Shown one piece after another: positions 37,828-49,344 of a stretch of DNA of 64,000 bases. Position 1 is the first letter of the stretch. The number at the start of each line of letters is the position of its first letter. The DNA is from Paludisphaera soli (GTDB taxonomy: Bacteria; Planctomycetota; Planctomycetia; Isosphaerales; Isosphaeraceae): contig NZ_JAALJI010000007.1 in the NCBI RefSeq assembly GCF_011064595.1, positions 248,001-312,000 on the forward strand, in the 5' to 3' direction. Below the pieces are notes generated by a model, which ran no database searches, had not been told where the DNA came from, and saw only the letters and a program-made list of their open reading frames with translations. Position numbers and translations under genes: made by a program.

Positions 37828-38097
37828 GTCACGCCTCCGGGTCGGTCGGGGTCGGTTATCAACTGACCGGACACGTCGGTGTCGGGAGGCCAAGGCGATG
37901 GTCACCGCCAGGCTGGCGGTCGGCTATTAACGTGTGGAGAGGGGGCCCGGCCCCGGGGGGGAGAGTGCCCTCGGAGCCCTTGTGATCGAGGTGTTGGGGG
38001 TCGAGGGTGTTCGGTATTGATAGCCGGGGCCAGGGGGACTGACACCGGCGGTGGAGTTAGTAAAGGCGGTCCCGGCCCCCTTCGAGCTTGAGGTGCG

Positions 38098-38526
38098 ATG
38101 CCCGATCCACGACCGAAGTCGCTGGTGGGCGGTTATTACTGGTTCCCGACGCCGACGGGTTGCGGGACGACCTGGACCGTGCTGACGTGTCACGATCTGG
38201 GCTTCGATCCCGAGGTCGGCCACGTCGATCTCTGGCCCACCCTCGTTGATCGCCTCGCCGCAGCCTGGGGTCAAGATGCCGGGACGCTGCGTCGGCGGCT
38301 GATCGACCGCTATACCGGCCTGCCGAGGGGGCGGGTCACCCGACCGGGGCGGACGGTGCTGATCCTGCACGGCGACGACGCCCCGGTCGCCGACTGGCGG
38401 GAGGAGTTGATCGAGGCTTACCGGCTCGGGGGCCGTGCCCATCGGTTCCTGTTCGACGAGCACGAGCGGAAGCTGTCTGGCGACCCAGAGCGGATCGAGG
38501 GAGCCCTCGGCTTCCGCTACGATTGA
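38098..38526 (+). CDS. Hypothetical protein, divergent end of the motif-linked array
   Basis: The 142-residue protein has no recognised domain. It contains GGYYWFPTPTGCGTTWTVLT, HVDLWPTLVDRLAAAWGQD and LILHGDDAPVADWREELI. It is transcribed away from the ardC-like gene, with a 270-nt divergent region between them. That region holds an outward-facing GACACC motif on each side (37878-37883 and 38041-38046), so both directions appear to use the same start signal. The predicted protein is soluble. Confidence 0.65.
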   Translation: MPDPRPKSLVGGYYWFPTPTGCGTTWTVLTCHDLGFDPEVGHVDLWPTLVDRLAAAWGQDAGTLRRRLIDRYTGLPRGRVTRPGRTVLILHGDDAPVADWREELIEAYRLGGRAHRFLFDEHERKLSGDPERIEGALGFRYD

Positions 38527-38552
38527 CCCGGAAGGGCGAGCCCCCGGCATTA

Positions 38553-38861
38553 ATGAGTTCAAGATCTTCAGACCCACCCGATCACGTCGGGGAGGCAGGG
38601 GACGTGCGAAGAGCGGGCCGCACCCACCGTCGGGATGCCGACGGGGAAGACTTGAAGGAGGCCGAGCGTGACGCAATCTTACAGGCAGAGACTTTGGAGG
38701 TTGCCTATCATCAGCCTCTTGTTTCAATCATATTCCTTGTTGATCTCTTCGGATTGTTGGATGTTCTTTGGTGCCGGCCAGATCCTTGCCTTGTCGTCGC
38801 ACTCATTTCACAAGTCGTTGAAACTGATTTTCTTGTCTTAAACATTACTGCGATCTCTTAA
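38553..38861 (+). CDS. Doubtful small open frame with a hydrophobic C-terminal half
   Basis: From ATG 38553 the frame encodes 102 residues. The first half is polar (SSRSSDPPDHVGEAGDVRRA) and the second half hydrophobic (PLVSIIFLVDLFGLLDVLWC). The second half coincides with an AT-rich patch, and there is no good ribosome binding site. It may be a chance frame. The following 268 nt up to hsdM show no convincing gene. Confidence 0.25.
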   Translation: MSSRSSDPPDHVGEAGDVRRAGRTHRRDADGEDLKEAERDAILQAETLEVAYHQPLVSIIFLVDLFGLLDVLWCRPDPCLVVALISQVVETDFLVLNITAIS

Positions 38862-39129
38862 TTTCTAACAACTGGCGTGCATAGCCGGCCTGGTCGAGCC
38901 GAGCCATGGTGAGCATCATGCCGGGCTGTGGATACTTGCTCACCATCAGGAGGCGAGCTAAACTAGGTGTGGATCTCCACGCAACCAACCAAGTGGTGCC
39001 GGCCGGCATCCTCGGCCACGAAGTAGACGTGACAGTGTGGGCGATTGGGACACGATGACGTGGCTCCTGCTGGGCTACGACGACCACCACGGCGTCCTCG
39101 CACGCCTCGGCGATGGAACCCCAGAGACG

Positions 39130-40727
<1,598 letters not shown>

Positions 40728-40731
<4 letters not shown>

Positions 40732-41930
40732 CGATTCCAGCTATATGGCGAGCGACTACGCTAGGCGAGCAACTAACTTTTCAGCGTGGCTTCGACATCA
40801 CGAAGAAGCAACAACAAGAGGGACCATATCCAGTGGTTTCCTCCTCGGGTCCAAATAGTACCCACGATCAGTTCATGGTGAAAGGACCAGGAATCGTCAT
40901 CGGACGCAAGGGAACGCTCGGCACGGTGTTTCTCGTACATTCGGACTTCTGGCCCCATGATACGACACTCTGGGTGAAGGATTTCCACGATAACGATCCA
41001 CAATTCGCCTACTACTTCCTGAAGACGATGGGGTTCGAGCAATACGATTGCGGTGCTTCCAACCCTACCCTCAATAGAAATCACATACATGGTCTTCCGG
41101 TTCTTTATCCAACACTCCCTGTCCAACGTAAGATTGCCAGTCTTTTGTCAGCCTACGACGACCTGATCGAGAACAACACCCGCCGCATCGCCGTTCTGGA
41201 GGAGATGGCCCAAGCCCTGTACCGGGAGTGGTTCGTCCGCTTCCGCTTCCCCGGCCACGAGAACGTCCCGCTCGTCCCCTCCCCCCTGGGCGACATCCCG
41301 CAGGGGTGGCACGTTCACCGTCTCGACGAGGTTTGTTCCGGAATCGTCGATAGCGAGCATAAGACCGCTCCCACTCAGTCTGACGGGAACCCCTGCATAC
41401 GGACGCCGAATATCGGGAAGGGCTACTTCTTACTCTCGGAAGTTCGGCGGGTTTCGAGTGAAACCTATGCGTTGTGGACAAGACGGGCAATCCCCCAAGA
41501 AGGCGATCTCATCCTCGCTCGGGAAGCACCGGTGGGCAATGTAGCCATCATCCCGTCGAGGCTCACACCGTGTCTCGGACAAAGGACTGTTCTTGTTCAA
41601 GCGAGGCGGGAGACGATTAGCCCGCATTACCTGCTTCGCATCTTGCTCAGTGATGTGAGCCAGAATGCGTTTGCGGCGGTATCCTCCGGTGCTACGGTTG
41701 CACACCTCAACTTAAAAGATTTGCGTGGAATGATGATTCTTGTAGCAGATCAGGCGGTTCGGGTTCTTGTAAATCCCTGCTTTGAAGCGATCGACAAGCA
41801 GATTGCTTGTCTTCTCCAGCGGAACGAACTGCTGCGCAAAACCCGTGACCTCCTCCTCCCCAAACTGATCACCGGCCAGTTGGACGTGGAACACCTCGAC
41901 ATCGACGCAGGCGAGCCGCTGACGGTCTAA
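40728..41930 (+). CDS. hsdS: Type I restriction-modification specificity subunit HsdS
   Basis: The 400-residue protein has two target-recognition domains joined by conserved helices. The first TRD begins [20 protein letters not shown] and ends [36 protein letters not shown] cut here as [20 protein letters not shown]. The second starts [18 protein letters not shown] and ends [20 protein letters not shown]. TRDs choose the bipartite DNA site. Both TRDs are AT-richer than the flanking subunits, as is usual for these exchangeable modules. The start overlaps hsdM. Confidence 0.95.
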
Positions 41931-41943
41931 CATCGAGGGCGAC

Positions 41944-43044
41944 ATGAGCGACGAACTGGCGGTTCCGGGCGGCGAGTTCCTCCTCTATGCGAGCGAGGAT
42001 GGGCGGGTGCGGCTGTCGGTGCGAATCCAGGAGGGGACGGTTTGGTTGCCGCAAGCCGGGATAGCGGAGCTGTTCCAGACCACCAAACAGAATATAAGCC
42101 TCCACCTGCAAAACATTTACGAAGAGGGCGAACTTCGCCCCGAGGCAACTGTCAAGCAATACTTGACAGTTCAGACCGAGGGCGGGCGGCAGGTGCGTCG
42201 AGCGATCGACCATTACAACCTCGACGCCATCCTGGCGGTCGGCTATCGGGTCCGCTCGATCAGAGGGACGCAGTTCCGCCAGTGGGCCACGGCGCAGCTC
42301 CGGGAGCTGCTGGTCAAGGGCTTCGTCCTGGACGACGAGCGGCTCAAGGCGGGCGACTCGCCGATCGGCGACTACTTCGAGGAACTGCTGGCCCGCATCC
42401 GGGACATCCGGGCCTCGGAGCGGCGGTTCTACCAGAAGATCACCGACATCTACGCCACCAGCATCGACTACGACAAGAACGCCGAGATCACGAAGTCCTT
42501 CTACGCCACCGTGCAGAACAAGCTGCACTGGGCGATCCACGGCCACACCGCCGCCGAGGTCGTCCACAAGAGGGCCGACGCCGCCAAGCCCAACATGGGA
42601 CTGATGACCTGGAAGAACGGCCCGAAGGGCAAGATCCGCAAGGGCGACGTGGGCATCGCCAAGAACTACCTGACCGAGGACGAGATGGCCGCCCTCAACC
42701 GGGTCGTCACCATGTACCTCGACTACGCCGAGGACCAGGCCCAACGTCGCCAGACGATGCACATGGCCGACTGGGTGCGGAAGCTCGACGGCTTCCTCCA
42801 GTTCAACGAGCGGAACATCCTCACCCACTTCGGCAAGGTCACCCACCAGCTCGCCGAGGAGCACGCCCACCGGGAGTTCGACAAGTTCGAGGCCCAACGC
42901 CGCCAGGTGGAGGCCACCCAGCCCACCAGCGACTTCGACCGGGTGGTCGAGGAGGTCAAGCGTCTGGAGAAGGAACAGAAACCGCCCAGGAAGGCCCCGC
43001 CTAGGAAGCCGAAACCCGGCGGCCCCGGCGATCATCAGGGATGA
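41944..43044 (+). CDS. rhuM: RhuM family protein
   Basis: The 366-residue protein matches the RhuM (virulence-associated) family: VWLPQAGIAELFQTTKQNIS, HLQNIYEEGELRPEATVKQY, VRRAIDHYNLDAILAVGYRV, RGTQFRQWATAQLRELLVKG. The family has a KilA/Bro-like DNA-binding start and is often encoded inside type I restriction loci; its role there is unknown. It begins 13 nt after hsdS and ends with an ATGA overlap with an in-frame start of the next gene. The C-terminal tail is Lys/Pro-rich. Confidence 0.9.
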   Translation: MSDELAVPGGEFLLYASEDGRVRLSVRIQEGTVWLPQAGIAELFQTTKQNISLHLQNIYEEGELRPEATVKQYLTVQTEGGRQVRRAIDHYNLDAILAVGYRVRSIRGTQFRQWATAQLRELLVKGFVLDDERLKAGDSPIGDYFEELLARIRDIRASERRFYQKITDIYATSIDYDKNAEITKSFYATVQNKLHWAIHGHTAAEVVHKRADAAKPNMGLMTWKNGPKGKIRKGDVGIAKNYLTEDEMAALNRVVTMYLDYAEDQAQRRQTMHMADWVRKLDGFLQFNERNILTHFGKVTHQLAEEHAHREFDKFEAQRRQVEATQPTSDFDRVVEEVKRLEKEQKPPRKAPPRKPKPGGPGDHQG

Positions 43045-43079
43045 GCGACGACGGCAATTTTCCCTGCGGAGGCCCACGC

Positions 43080-43859
43080 ATGAGATTCCACTTCGGGAAC
43101 CCGAACGTTATTCGCACGGTCGTCGACGCCGTACCTTTCTACGGCGGCGGGGAGTTCGAGTCGCCGACCCGATCGACGATCCCGCTCTTGTCGCTCTTGA
43201 TCCATGCCCCGGATCAGTTTGAGCGGATCGTCTCGTCGCTCGGCATGCCCGCCGACTCCGACCTCTATCTGGAATACACCGTCCCCCCGCAAAGAGGCCG
43301 GGGCAACGCCTCTCATACCGACGTGATGCTCCGCTCCGGCTCGAAGTCGCTCGCCATCGAGGCCAAATGGACGGAGCCCCTTTCCGATACCGTGGCGAAA
43401 TGGCTGGACAAAGGCGAATTTCGACCAAACCGGGAGGCTGTCCTCCAGGGCTGGCTCGATCTGCTGCAATGCCGACTTGGCGGTCCGTTCGATGCCCAGG
43501 ACTTTCACGGGGTGAACTACCAGATGCTTCATCGGGCCGCTTCGGCGGCGGCGGCCGGTTCCGAGTCTCGCCTGGCTTATCTCCTCTTCACCCCATCGTC
43601 CTCCAAACAAACCGCCAGACCCGATGTACTTTATCGGGAACTTGGCTCATTCTGGGGCAAGCTGGGAGACCCAGAATCCTTCCCGTTCGCCTTGGTTGAA
43701 GTCCAGATCCAGGCGACTCCGGCTTACACGTCGATTCTCGACGAAAGACATAATGGAAAACCCGCCGTCTCCCAGGCCGCCGTTGCCGCCCTCCGATCGA
43801 CGGACACGCCCCTGTTCAACTTCGTCGTGAACGCTCCTCGGTGGGCGGGAGAGGCGTGA
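43080..43859 (+). CDS. PD-(D/E)XK nuclease-like protein within the hsd operon
   Basis: The product is about 259 residues. The central part reads SHTDVMLRSGSKSLAIEAKW, which fits the PD-(D/E)XK nuclease core (Asp, then Glu-x-Lys). Other stretches are FESPTRSTIPLLSLL and REAVLQGWLDLLQCR. No family name is certain. I chose ATG 43080 with GGAGG 7 nt upstream; an ATG at 43041 overlapping the rhuM stop is the alternative. Its stop overlaps the hsdR start (TGATG), so it is coupled to hsdR translation and probably belongs functionally to the restriction locus. Confidence 0.7.
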   Translation: MRFHFGNPNVIRTVVDAVPFYGGGEFESPTRSTIPLLSLLIHAPDQFERIVSSLGMPADSDLYLEYTVPPQRGRGNASHTDVMLRSGSKSLAIEAKWTEPLSDTVAKWLDKGEFRPNREAVLQGWLDLLQCRLGGPFDAQDFHGVNYQMLHRAASAAAAGSESRLAYLLFTPSSSKQTARPDVLYRELGSFWGKLGDPESFPFALVEVQIQATPAYTSILDERHNGKPAVSQAAVAALRSTDTPLFNFVVNAPRWAGEA

Positions 43860-46800
43860 TGAACTCGCCAACCTCCGACTACTCCGAGAACGCCCTGGTC
43901 GAGCAGCCCGCAGTCGCCCTGTTCGCCCAACTTGGTTATGAGACGGCCAAGGGCTTCCACGAACACGGCGGCGGGGCGTCGTCCCCGTTCGGTCGGGAGA
44001 CCACCGCCGAGGTCATCCTCCCGCACCGGCTGCGTGCCGCCCTGGTGAAGATCAATTCCGGCGTGGGACGTGAGGTCATCGACGGGGCGGTCGAGGAGTT
44101 GGGCCGGGATCGTGCGGCCATGAGCCTGGCCCAGGCCAACCGGGAGGTCTACCGGCTGCTCAGGGACGGCGTGAAAGTCACCTATCAGGACGACGACGGC
44201 TCCGAGGCGACCGAGACCGTCCGTGTCATCGACTGGAACGATCCCAAGAACAACGACTTCTTCCTGGTCTCCCAGTTCTGGGTCTCGGGCAGCATCTACA
44301 AGCGGCGGTGCGACCTCGTGGGGTTCGTCAACGGGCTGCCGATGCTGTTCGTGGAACTCAAGAAGACCCACGGCAAGGTCGAACATGCCTACAAGCACAA
44401 CCTCAAGGACTACAAGAACGCCATCCCGCAGATCTTCTGGTACAACGCTTTCATCATCCTCTCCAACGGGAGCGAGGCGAAGGTCGGCAGCGTTACGGCA
44501 GGCTGGGAACACTTCGCCGATTGGAAGCGGATCGACGACGAGGGTGAGAAGGGGGTCGTCTCACTGGAGACCTTGATCCTCGGGACGTGCGCCAAGGCCC
44601 GGCTACTCGACCTGGCCGAGAACTTCACCGTCTTCGACGAGGGCAAGGGAGGGCTGGTCAAAGTCGTCGCCAAGAACCACCAGTACCTCGGCGTCAACAA
44701 CGCCGTGGAGGCTCTCAAGAAGATCCGGGAGAACCAGGGGCGGCTCGGCGTGTTCTGGCACACCCAGGGCAGCGGGAAGAGCTTCTCGATGGTCTTCTTC
44801 TCCCAGAAGGTCTTGCGGAAGGTCACGGGCAACTGGACGTTCCTGGTCGTGACCGACCGGGACGACCTCGACACCCAGATCTACAAAAACTTCCGCAACA
44901 CCGGGGCGGTCGCCGAGGAGTGCCAGGCCGACAGCGGCGACCACCTCAAGCAACTGCTCGGCGAGGATCACCGCTTCATCTTCACCCTCATCCAGAAGTT
45001 CGTCACGAAGAAGGGGCAGCGATACCCGAAGGTCTCCGACCGCTCCGACATCATCGTCATGACGGACGAGGCCCACCGCAGCCAGTACGACACCCTGGCC
45101 CTCAACATGCGGAACGCCCTGCCGAACGCCGCCTTCATCGGCTTCACCGGCACGCCGCTGATGGCCGGGGAGGAGCGGACGAAGGAGGTCTTCGGCGATT
45201 ACGTGTCCATCTACAACTTCCGCCAGTCCATCGAGGACGGGGCGACCGTCCCCCTGTACTACGAGAACCGCATCCCCGAACTCCAGCTCACCAACGAGAA
45301 CCTCAAGGAAGACCTGGCGAACCTGATCGAGGAGGCGGAACTCGACGAGGAGCAGGAGAAGAAGCTGGAGCGGGAGTTCGCCCGAGAGTACCACCTCATC
45401 ACCCGAGACGACCGGCTGGAGAAGGTCGCCGAGGACTTGGTGGCGCACTTCATGGGGCGGGGGCAGGGCGGCAAGGGGATGGTCGTCTGCATCGACAAAC
45501 TGACGGCGGTCAAGATGTACGACAAGGTTCAGGAGCACTGGAAGGCGTACCTGGCCGACCTCAAGGCCCAACTCCCCCTCGCCGATCCCCTGCGTCGGCC
45601 CGGCCTGGAAGACATGATCCGTTACATGGAAGAGACGGACATGGCCGTGGTCGTGTCGCAGCAGCAGAACGAGGTGGAGTTCTTCAAGGAGCGGGGCTGC
45701 GACATCGAGCCGCACCGCAAGCGGATGGTGACGGAAGACCTGGAGACCAAGTTCAAGAACCCGGACGACCCCTTCCGCCTCGTCTTCGTCTGTGCGATGT
45801 GGATGACCGGCTTCGACGCCCCCGCCGTCTCCACCATCTACATCGACAAGCCGATGAAGAACCACACCCTGATGCAGACGATCGCCAGGGCCAACCGGGT
45901 CTTCGAGGAGAAGAACAACGGCCTGATCGTGGACTACGTGGGCGTCTTCCGTGACCTCCAGAAGGCCCTGGCGATCTACGGCTCCGGCTCGGGCGGCGGC
46001 GTCGGAGAAGGCGAATGCCCGATCCAGAAAAAGCAGGAGTTGGTGGCCGCCCTTCGTGAAGCGATCCAGGACGCCCGCAACTTTTGCACCGAGCGGGGCG
46101 TCGTCATCGACTCCATCATCGACGCCCAGGGCTTCCAGAAGGTCGCCCACCTGGACGACGCCGTCGCTCACCTCGTGGACAAGCAGGTGGAGAATGCCGT
46201 CGATGACGCCGTGGAAAAGGTCATCGTCAACGACGACCTCAAGAAGAAGTACCTCTCACTGGCGTCCCAGGTGGTGAGGCTCTACAAGGCGATCCTGCCC
46301 GACCCCGCCGCCAACGAGTTCCTCGCCGTCAAGACCTGCCTGGCGGTGCTGGCCGACAAGATCCGGTCGTTCCTGCCGGAGGTCAGCATCGACGACGTGA
46401 TGGAGAAGGTCGGCCAGTTGCTCGACGAGTCCATCGCCACGAAGGGCTACGTCATCCACGCCACCGAGGAGACCTCGCTGATCGACCTCGGCCAGATCGA
46501 CTTCGAGGCCCTCAAAGCCCACTTCCAGCAGGGTCGCAAACGCACCGAGGCGGAGAAACTCAAGGGGGCGGTGGGGCAGAAACTACAACGCATGGTGCAG
46601 TTGAACCACACTCGGGCCGACCTGCTGGAGAAGTTCAAGCGGCTGATCGACGAGTACAACAAGGGCCTGGACGTGGACGGGTTCTTCGAGAAGTTGATGT
46701 CCTTCGTGCGGGAACTCAGCCAGGAAGACCAGCGTGGCGTGGCCGAGCAACTGTCCGAGGAAGAGCTCGCCCTCTTCGACATCCTCACCAAGCCCGACCT

Positions 46801-47092
46801 GGAGTTGACCGACGACGACCGTAAGCAGGTCAAAACGGTCGCCCGGACGCTCCTCCAGACCCTCAAGGAAGCGAAACTCGTCCTCGACTGGCGGAACAAG
46901 TTGCGGACCCGTGCCGACGTGTACTCCACCGTGAAGATGGTGCTGGACGACCTGCCCCGCATCTACTCGGTGGAGTTGTACCAGGCCAAATGCGACTCGG
47001 TGTACCGTCACATCTTCGAGAGTTATCAGGGTGAGGGCCAGAGCATCTACTCGACAAGTTCATCCATGCCGTCATTCCGGGTTGGTTCCTGA
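43859..47092 (+). CDS. hsdR: Type I restriction-modification endonuclease/translocase subunit HsdR
   Basis: The 1077-residue protein has the N-terminal nuclease domain (CDLVGFVNGLPMLFVELKK, with Asp...Glu-x-Lys), and the SF2 translocase motifs Walker A HTQGSGKS (about residue 300), TDEAHRS (about 401), GFTGTPL and QTIARANR. A long helical C-terminal region binds HsdM/S. It cuts unmodified DNA after ATP-driven translocation. The length and motif order are normal and the gene seems intact. Its ATG overlaps the stop of the PD-(D/E)XK gene. Confidence 0.96.
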   Translation: MNSPTSDYSENALVEQPAVALFAQLGYETAKGFHEHGGGASSPFGRETTAEVILPHRLRAALVKINSGVGREVIDGAVEELGRDRAAMSLAQANREVYRLLRDGVKVTYQDDDGSEATETVRVIDWNDPKNNDFFLVSQFWVSGSIYKRRCDLVGFVNGLPMLFVELKKTHGKVEHAYKHNLKDYKNAIPQIFWYNAFIILSNGSEAKVGSVTAGWEHFADWKRIDDEGEKGVVSLETLILGTCAKARLLDLAENFTVFDEGKGGLVKVVAKNHQYLGVNNAVEALKKIRENQGRLGVFWHTQGSGKSFSMVFFSQKVLRKVTGNWTFLVVTDRDDLDTQIYKNFRNTGAVAEECQADSGDHLKQLLGEDHRFIFTLIQKFVTKKGQRYPKVSDRSDIIVMTDEAHRSQYDTLALNMRNALPNAAFIGFTGTPLMAGEERTKEVFGDYVSIYNFRQSIEDGATVPLYYENRIPELQLTNENLKEDLANLIEEAELDEEQEKKLEREFAREYHLITRDDRLEKVAEDLVAHFMGRGQGGKGMVVCIDKLTAVKMYDKVQEHWKAYLADLKAQLPLADPLRRPGLEDMIRYMEETDMAVVVSQQQNEVEFFKERGCDIEPHRKRMVTEDLETKFKNPDDPFRLVFVCAMWMTGFDAPAVSTIYIDKPMKNHTLMQTIARANRVFEEKNNGLIVDYVGVFRDLQKALAIYGSGSGGGVGEGECPIQKKQELVAALREAIQDARNFCTERGVVIDSIIDAQGFQKVAHLDDAVAHLVDKQVENAVDDAVEKVIVNDDLKKKYLSLASQVVRLYKAILPDPAANEFLAVKTCLAVLADKIRSFLPEVSIDDVMEKVGQLLDESIATKGYVIHATEETSLIDLGQIDFEALKAHFQQGRKRTEAEKLKGAVGQKLQRMVQLNHTRADLLEKFKRLIDEYNKGLDVDGFFEKLMSFVRELSQEDQRGVAEQLSEEELALFDILTKPDLELTDDDRKQVKTVARTLLQTLKEAKLVLDWRNKLRTRADVYSTVKMVLDDLPRIYSVELYQAKCDSVYRHIFESYQGEGQSIYSTSSSMPSFRVGS

Positions 47093-47122
47093 CATTTGCT
47101 GCCAATCACAAGGAGTAAGAAC

Positions 47123-47670
47123 GTGTCCAAAACCATGCTTGCGCTTGCAACCATCGCAGTCACAGAATTCTGGGTAATCTCTATGGCCTACCCATTCTTG
47201 GCGGCTTTCTGGCTGCCTTCGGTCGATCCAAGTAAGGTCAATACGTTGGCGTCAGTACTCGAACAGACGAGCAAGTATGGCGACTCATTCGGAGCTGCCA
47301 ATTCGATATTCTCTGGGCTCGCATTGATTGCGGTCGTTTGCACTCTTCACCAGCAGAACGAGAACATAGAGCGGCCCGAGAACGCCGGGAGGATGCGTTC
47401 TTAAACGCACTGTCAAGCCTGGCCAACGTCTACGCCTCCATCTACGCAAGCGACACGGCGGAATATGATCAAGAAAACGAAACAGGAACGGCTCGCCGAT
47501 TGACCCGGGACTGCGCAAGCGAGGAGAAGAAATACACTGTCAAAGGCAAGCTTTACAGCTACGCCAAAGGACTTGAAGTAAACATGGACAGATTGCGGAG
47601 AGGCGAAGATCTTGATTTTCCTTTTGATATGTCGCAGACAGCCCCAGGCATACAGAACAAGCCCTTGTAA
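47123..47670 (+). pseudogene. Abortive-infection-like membrane protein, frameshifted
   Basis: From GTG 47123 (AAGGAG 7 nt upstream) the first frame encodes two membrane helices and the signature KYGDSFGAANSIFSGLALIA. This is found in phage abortive-infection-type membrane proteins that continue into a coiled coil (usually LQ-x-EL-x-QR-x-EL). Here the frame stops at 47404 after LHQQNENIERP. A second frame then carries the expected continuation (RERREDAFLNALSSLANVYA to TAPGIQNKPL, stop 47670). A single-base indel between about 47350 and 47390 would restore one protein of about 180 residues. It is probably inactive, or contains a sequencing error. Confidence 0.6.
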
Positions 47671-47733
47671 CTGTCTGGCGGAACGAACTGCCGGCCACCA
47701 CAAATTCCGAGCAAGGACTCACAAAGGGCTCGC

Positions 47734-48375
47734 ATGCCGACCGTCAACGAGTACAAGGATAGTGATGGATTCTACATACGATCGGCCAAAGGCGGGAGCA
47801 TCTCGACGTATCAGGTGACTTCCGAGGGACAAGAGTTATTGCGGAGCCAAGGGGTTTCCGACGGCCATAGCATTAGTCACGCAAAACTTGACATGCTTGC
47901 CAGACGGGGGCTGGTGTACACGAATGGCGGCGGGGCGGGCCAGATCGACCAGGCCGCAACCGTGACGATCGAGATAGTAGGGCGTGCTTCCACGCCGTCT
48001 GGCAAGCGGTCTCTCGGCTCCCAGCAGTCGGACGCCGCCGGTTGTGCGTTCGCTGCGGCGGCTCTGGGAATCTTCGGGCTGATCGGGCTGATCGATCTTC
48101 TTTCAAGACAACCGGCGTCGATTTCGATTCCTATTGCGATCGGACTCGGAATCCTGACGATTTCAGTGCTTGCGGGGATGGTCACCGGCTCGTCAGAGAA
48201 ATCATTCATAACGTTGTTTACGCTCGCCCTGTCCTCGGTGTCGGTTGTAGTGCTGTACAAGACCTGCGTGTTCATCGGAACTTGGTCGTTCGATGTCTGG
48301 GTGTTGCTGTCAGCCGCAACTGCTATTGCGGGCACATTCTGGTGGCTGGCGGTCTCGCTACAAAAGGATTCGTAG
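47734..48375 (+). CDS. Hypothetical membrane protein
   Basis: The 213-residue protein has a soluble N-terminal domain of about 85 residues (SISTYQVTSEGQELLRSQGV, SHAKLDMLARRGLVYTNG), which looks like a small winged-helix or sensor module. Four membrane helices follow (AAALGIFGLIGLIDLL, ISIPIAIGLGILTISVLAG, ITLFTLALSSVSVVVLY, VWVLLSAATAIAGTFWWLA). I do not recognise a family. It lies in the defence island between the broken Abi-like gene and another hypothetical gene. Confidence 0.6.
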   Translation: MPTVNEYKDSDGFYIRSAKGGSISTYQVTSEGQELLRSQGVSDGHSISHAKLDMLARRGLVYTNGGGAGQIDQAATVTIEIVGRASTPSGKRSLGSQQSDAAGCAFAAAALGIFGLIGLIDLLSRQPASISIPIAIGLGILTISVLAGMVTGSSEKSFITLFTLALSSVSVVVLYKTCVFIGTWSFDVWVLLSAATAIAGTFWWLAVSLQKDS

Positions 48376-48432
48376 AGTCCCTCAACAGGCATGGCCCGGC
48401 GCAGCCGGCTTGGCGGTGGCGGGGCCGATTTC

Positions 48433-48786
48433 ATGGAGTTCAGCATGAGCAAGCCTGTCGGAGACGTAGTTCGATCGGTACAAGAGTTCCTGCAAACCCG
48501 TGAGGACGCACGCCATTTACTTCAAAACCACCCAGTGCCTATGAATCTGGGTGCTGCGGGTCAAGTACTCGCATTACCTGTCTCCGTTGAGGCAGACATG
48601 CCTGAGACTCTGACGCAGGCCGCAGAATGGCTTTTCATGGCCGATGCGATTATTCACGCAAGGGTCACGAGCAACGGCAGAGGAATCGGCTCGGAATATT
48701 TGAGCAATGTGAATCGCCTTTGCGACGGATTAACCTCGCTGGCAAGGGCTCTACGGCGAATGAGCGATTCTGAGACTACTGAATAG
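48433..48786 (+). CDS. Hypothetical protein
   Basis: The product is about 117 residues, mostly helical and soluble (DVVRSVQEFLQTREDARHLL, TQAAEWLFMADAIIHARVTS, SNVNRLCDGLTSLARALRRM). The start is ATG 48433 or ATG 48445 in the same frame. No domain is recognised. The 150 nt downstream contain a GTCCCC/GGGGAC hairpin (48865-48883) but no gene. Confidence 0.55.
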   Translation: MEFSMSKPVGDVVRSVQEFLQTREDARHLLQNHPVPMNLGAAGQVLALPVSVEADMPETLTQAAEWLFMADAIIHARVTSNGRGIGSEYLSNVNRLCDGLTSLARALRRMSDSETTE

Positions 48787-48936
48787 ATTATGGTGTTCAA
48801 ATAATTCCCTCGGTGGTGCTCCTTTGCCCGGCCCATGTGCCAAATCCGAATACGCAGATCCGCCGTCCCCTTAAAGGGGGGACGAGCGGATTGCTTATTT
48901 TCGTATTTGCCGATTCACAACTGACAAGGACTTATG

Positions 48937-49250
48937 TCAATTCAGGCGACCCCAGTTTGCCGAGAGCTGGAAGGCGGTCTCGGGAGCCCCGAACTTCGCC
49001 CCGAAGTCGTAGAAATCCGCCGCCTTCCTGAAGCGTGTGTGCTTCGAGTTGCCGTTGACCGCCTTGACTTCGGTGACGAGCCCGGACTTTGCCAACTTGT
49101 CGATGATCTGCGAGAGCCGCTTGTCTCCGATGCTGTACCGACTCGCAGCTCGATCCTCCCCTGACGCCGACAAGTAGTCGAACTTCTTATTGAGGGCGTC
49201 GGCATGGCGGGTGCCGACGGCAAATCTCTGGGAAGAAGCCTTCCAAGCTG
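48937..49250 (-). pseudogene. C-terminal fragment of a winged-helix-like protein
   Basis: About 100 codons read well (ALNKKFDYLSASGEDRAAS, IGDKRLSQIIDKLAKSGLVT, KAADFYDFGAKFGAPETAFQ) and resemble a winged-helix C-terminal domain. The frame has no in-frame ATG/GTG with a ribosome site near its N-terminal side. Upstream it runs antisense into the CIA30-like gene with shadow composition. It is therefore probably a remnant cut off by the neighbouring gene's arrival. Confidence 0.4.
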
Positions 49251-49344
49251 TCGAGAATATCGCAAGTTTGACGGAGCCGACAGGGAGCGGGAGAATCACA
49301 GAGACCTGCGCCTCGCCGACTTCGACCTCATGGAAAGAAACGAC

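Larger units (their letters stand above)
32522..38051. repeat. Gene-start motif GACACCgsCGG repeated before twelve starts
   Basis: A short motif GACACC followed by a GC-rich NNCGG stands upstream of each gene in this block, always in the gene's own orientation. The G positions are 32527, 32866, 33829, 33998 (AACACC variant), 34305, 34687, 35158, 35409, 36180, 36846 and 37883 on the minus strand, and 38041 on the plus strand. Distances to the start codon are 52, 53, 59, 56, 63, 51, 51, 50, 32, 52, 56 and 57 nt. In several copies ACCAACC or a variant follows 16 nt after the 11-nt box. Three copies overlap the preceding TGA stop. It could be a promoter element, protein site or RNA leader signal. 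Confidence 0.75.

Noticed and set aside
38845-39090. Minus-strand frame of 81 codons before hsdM
   Set aside because: No motif, no ribosome site and an odd composition; it could be chance.
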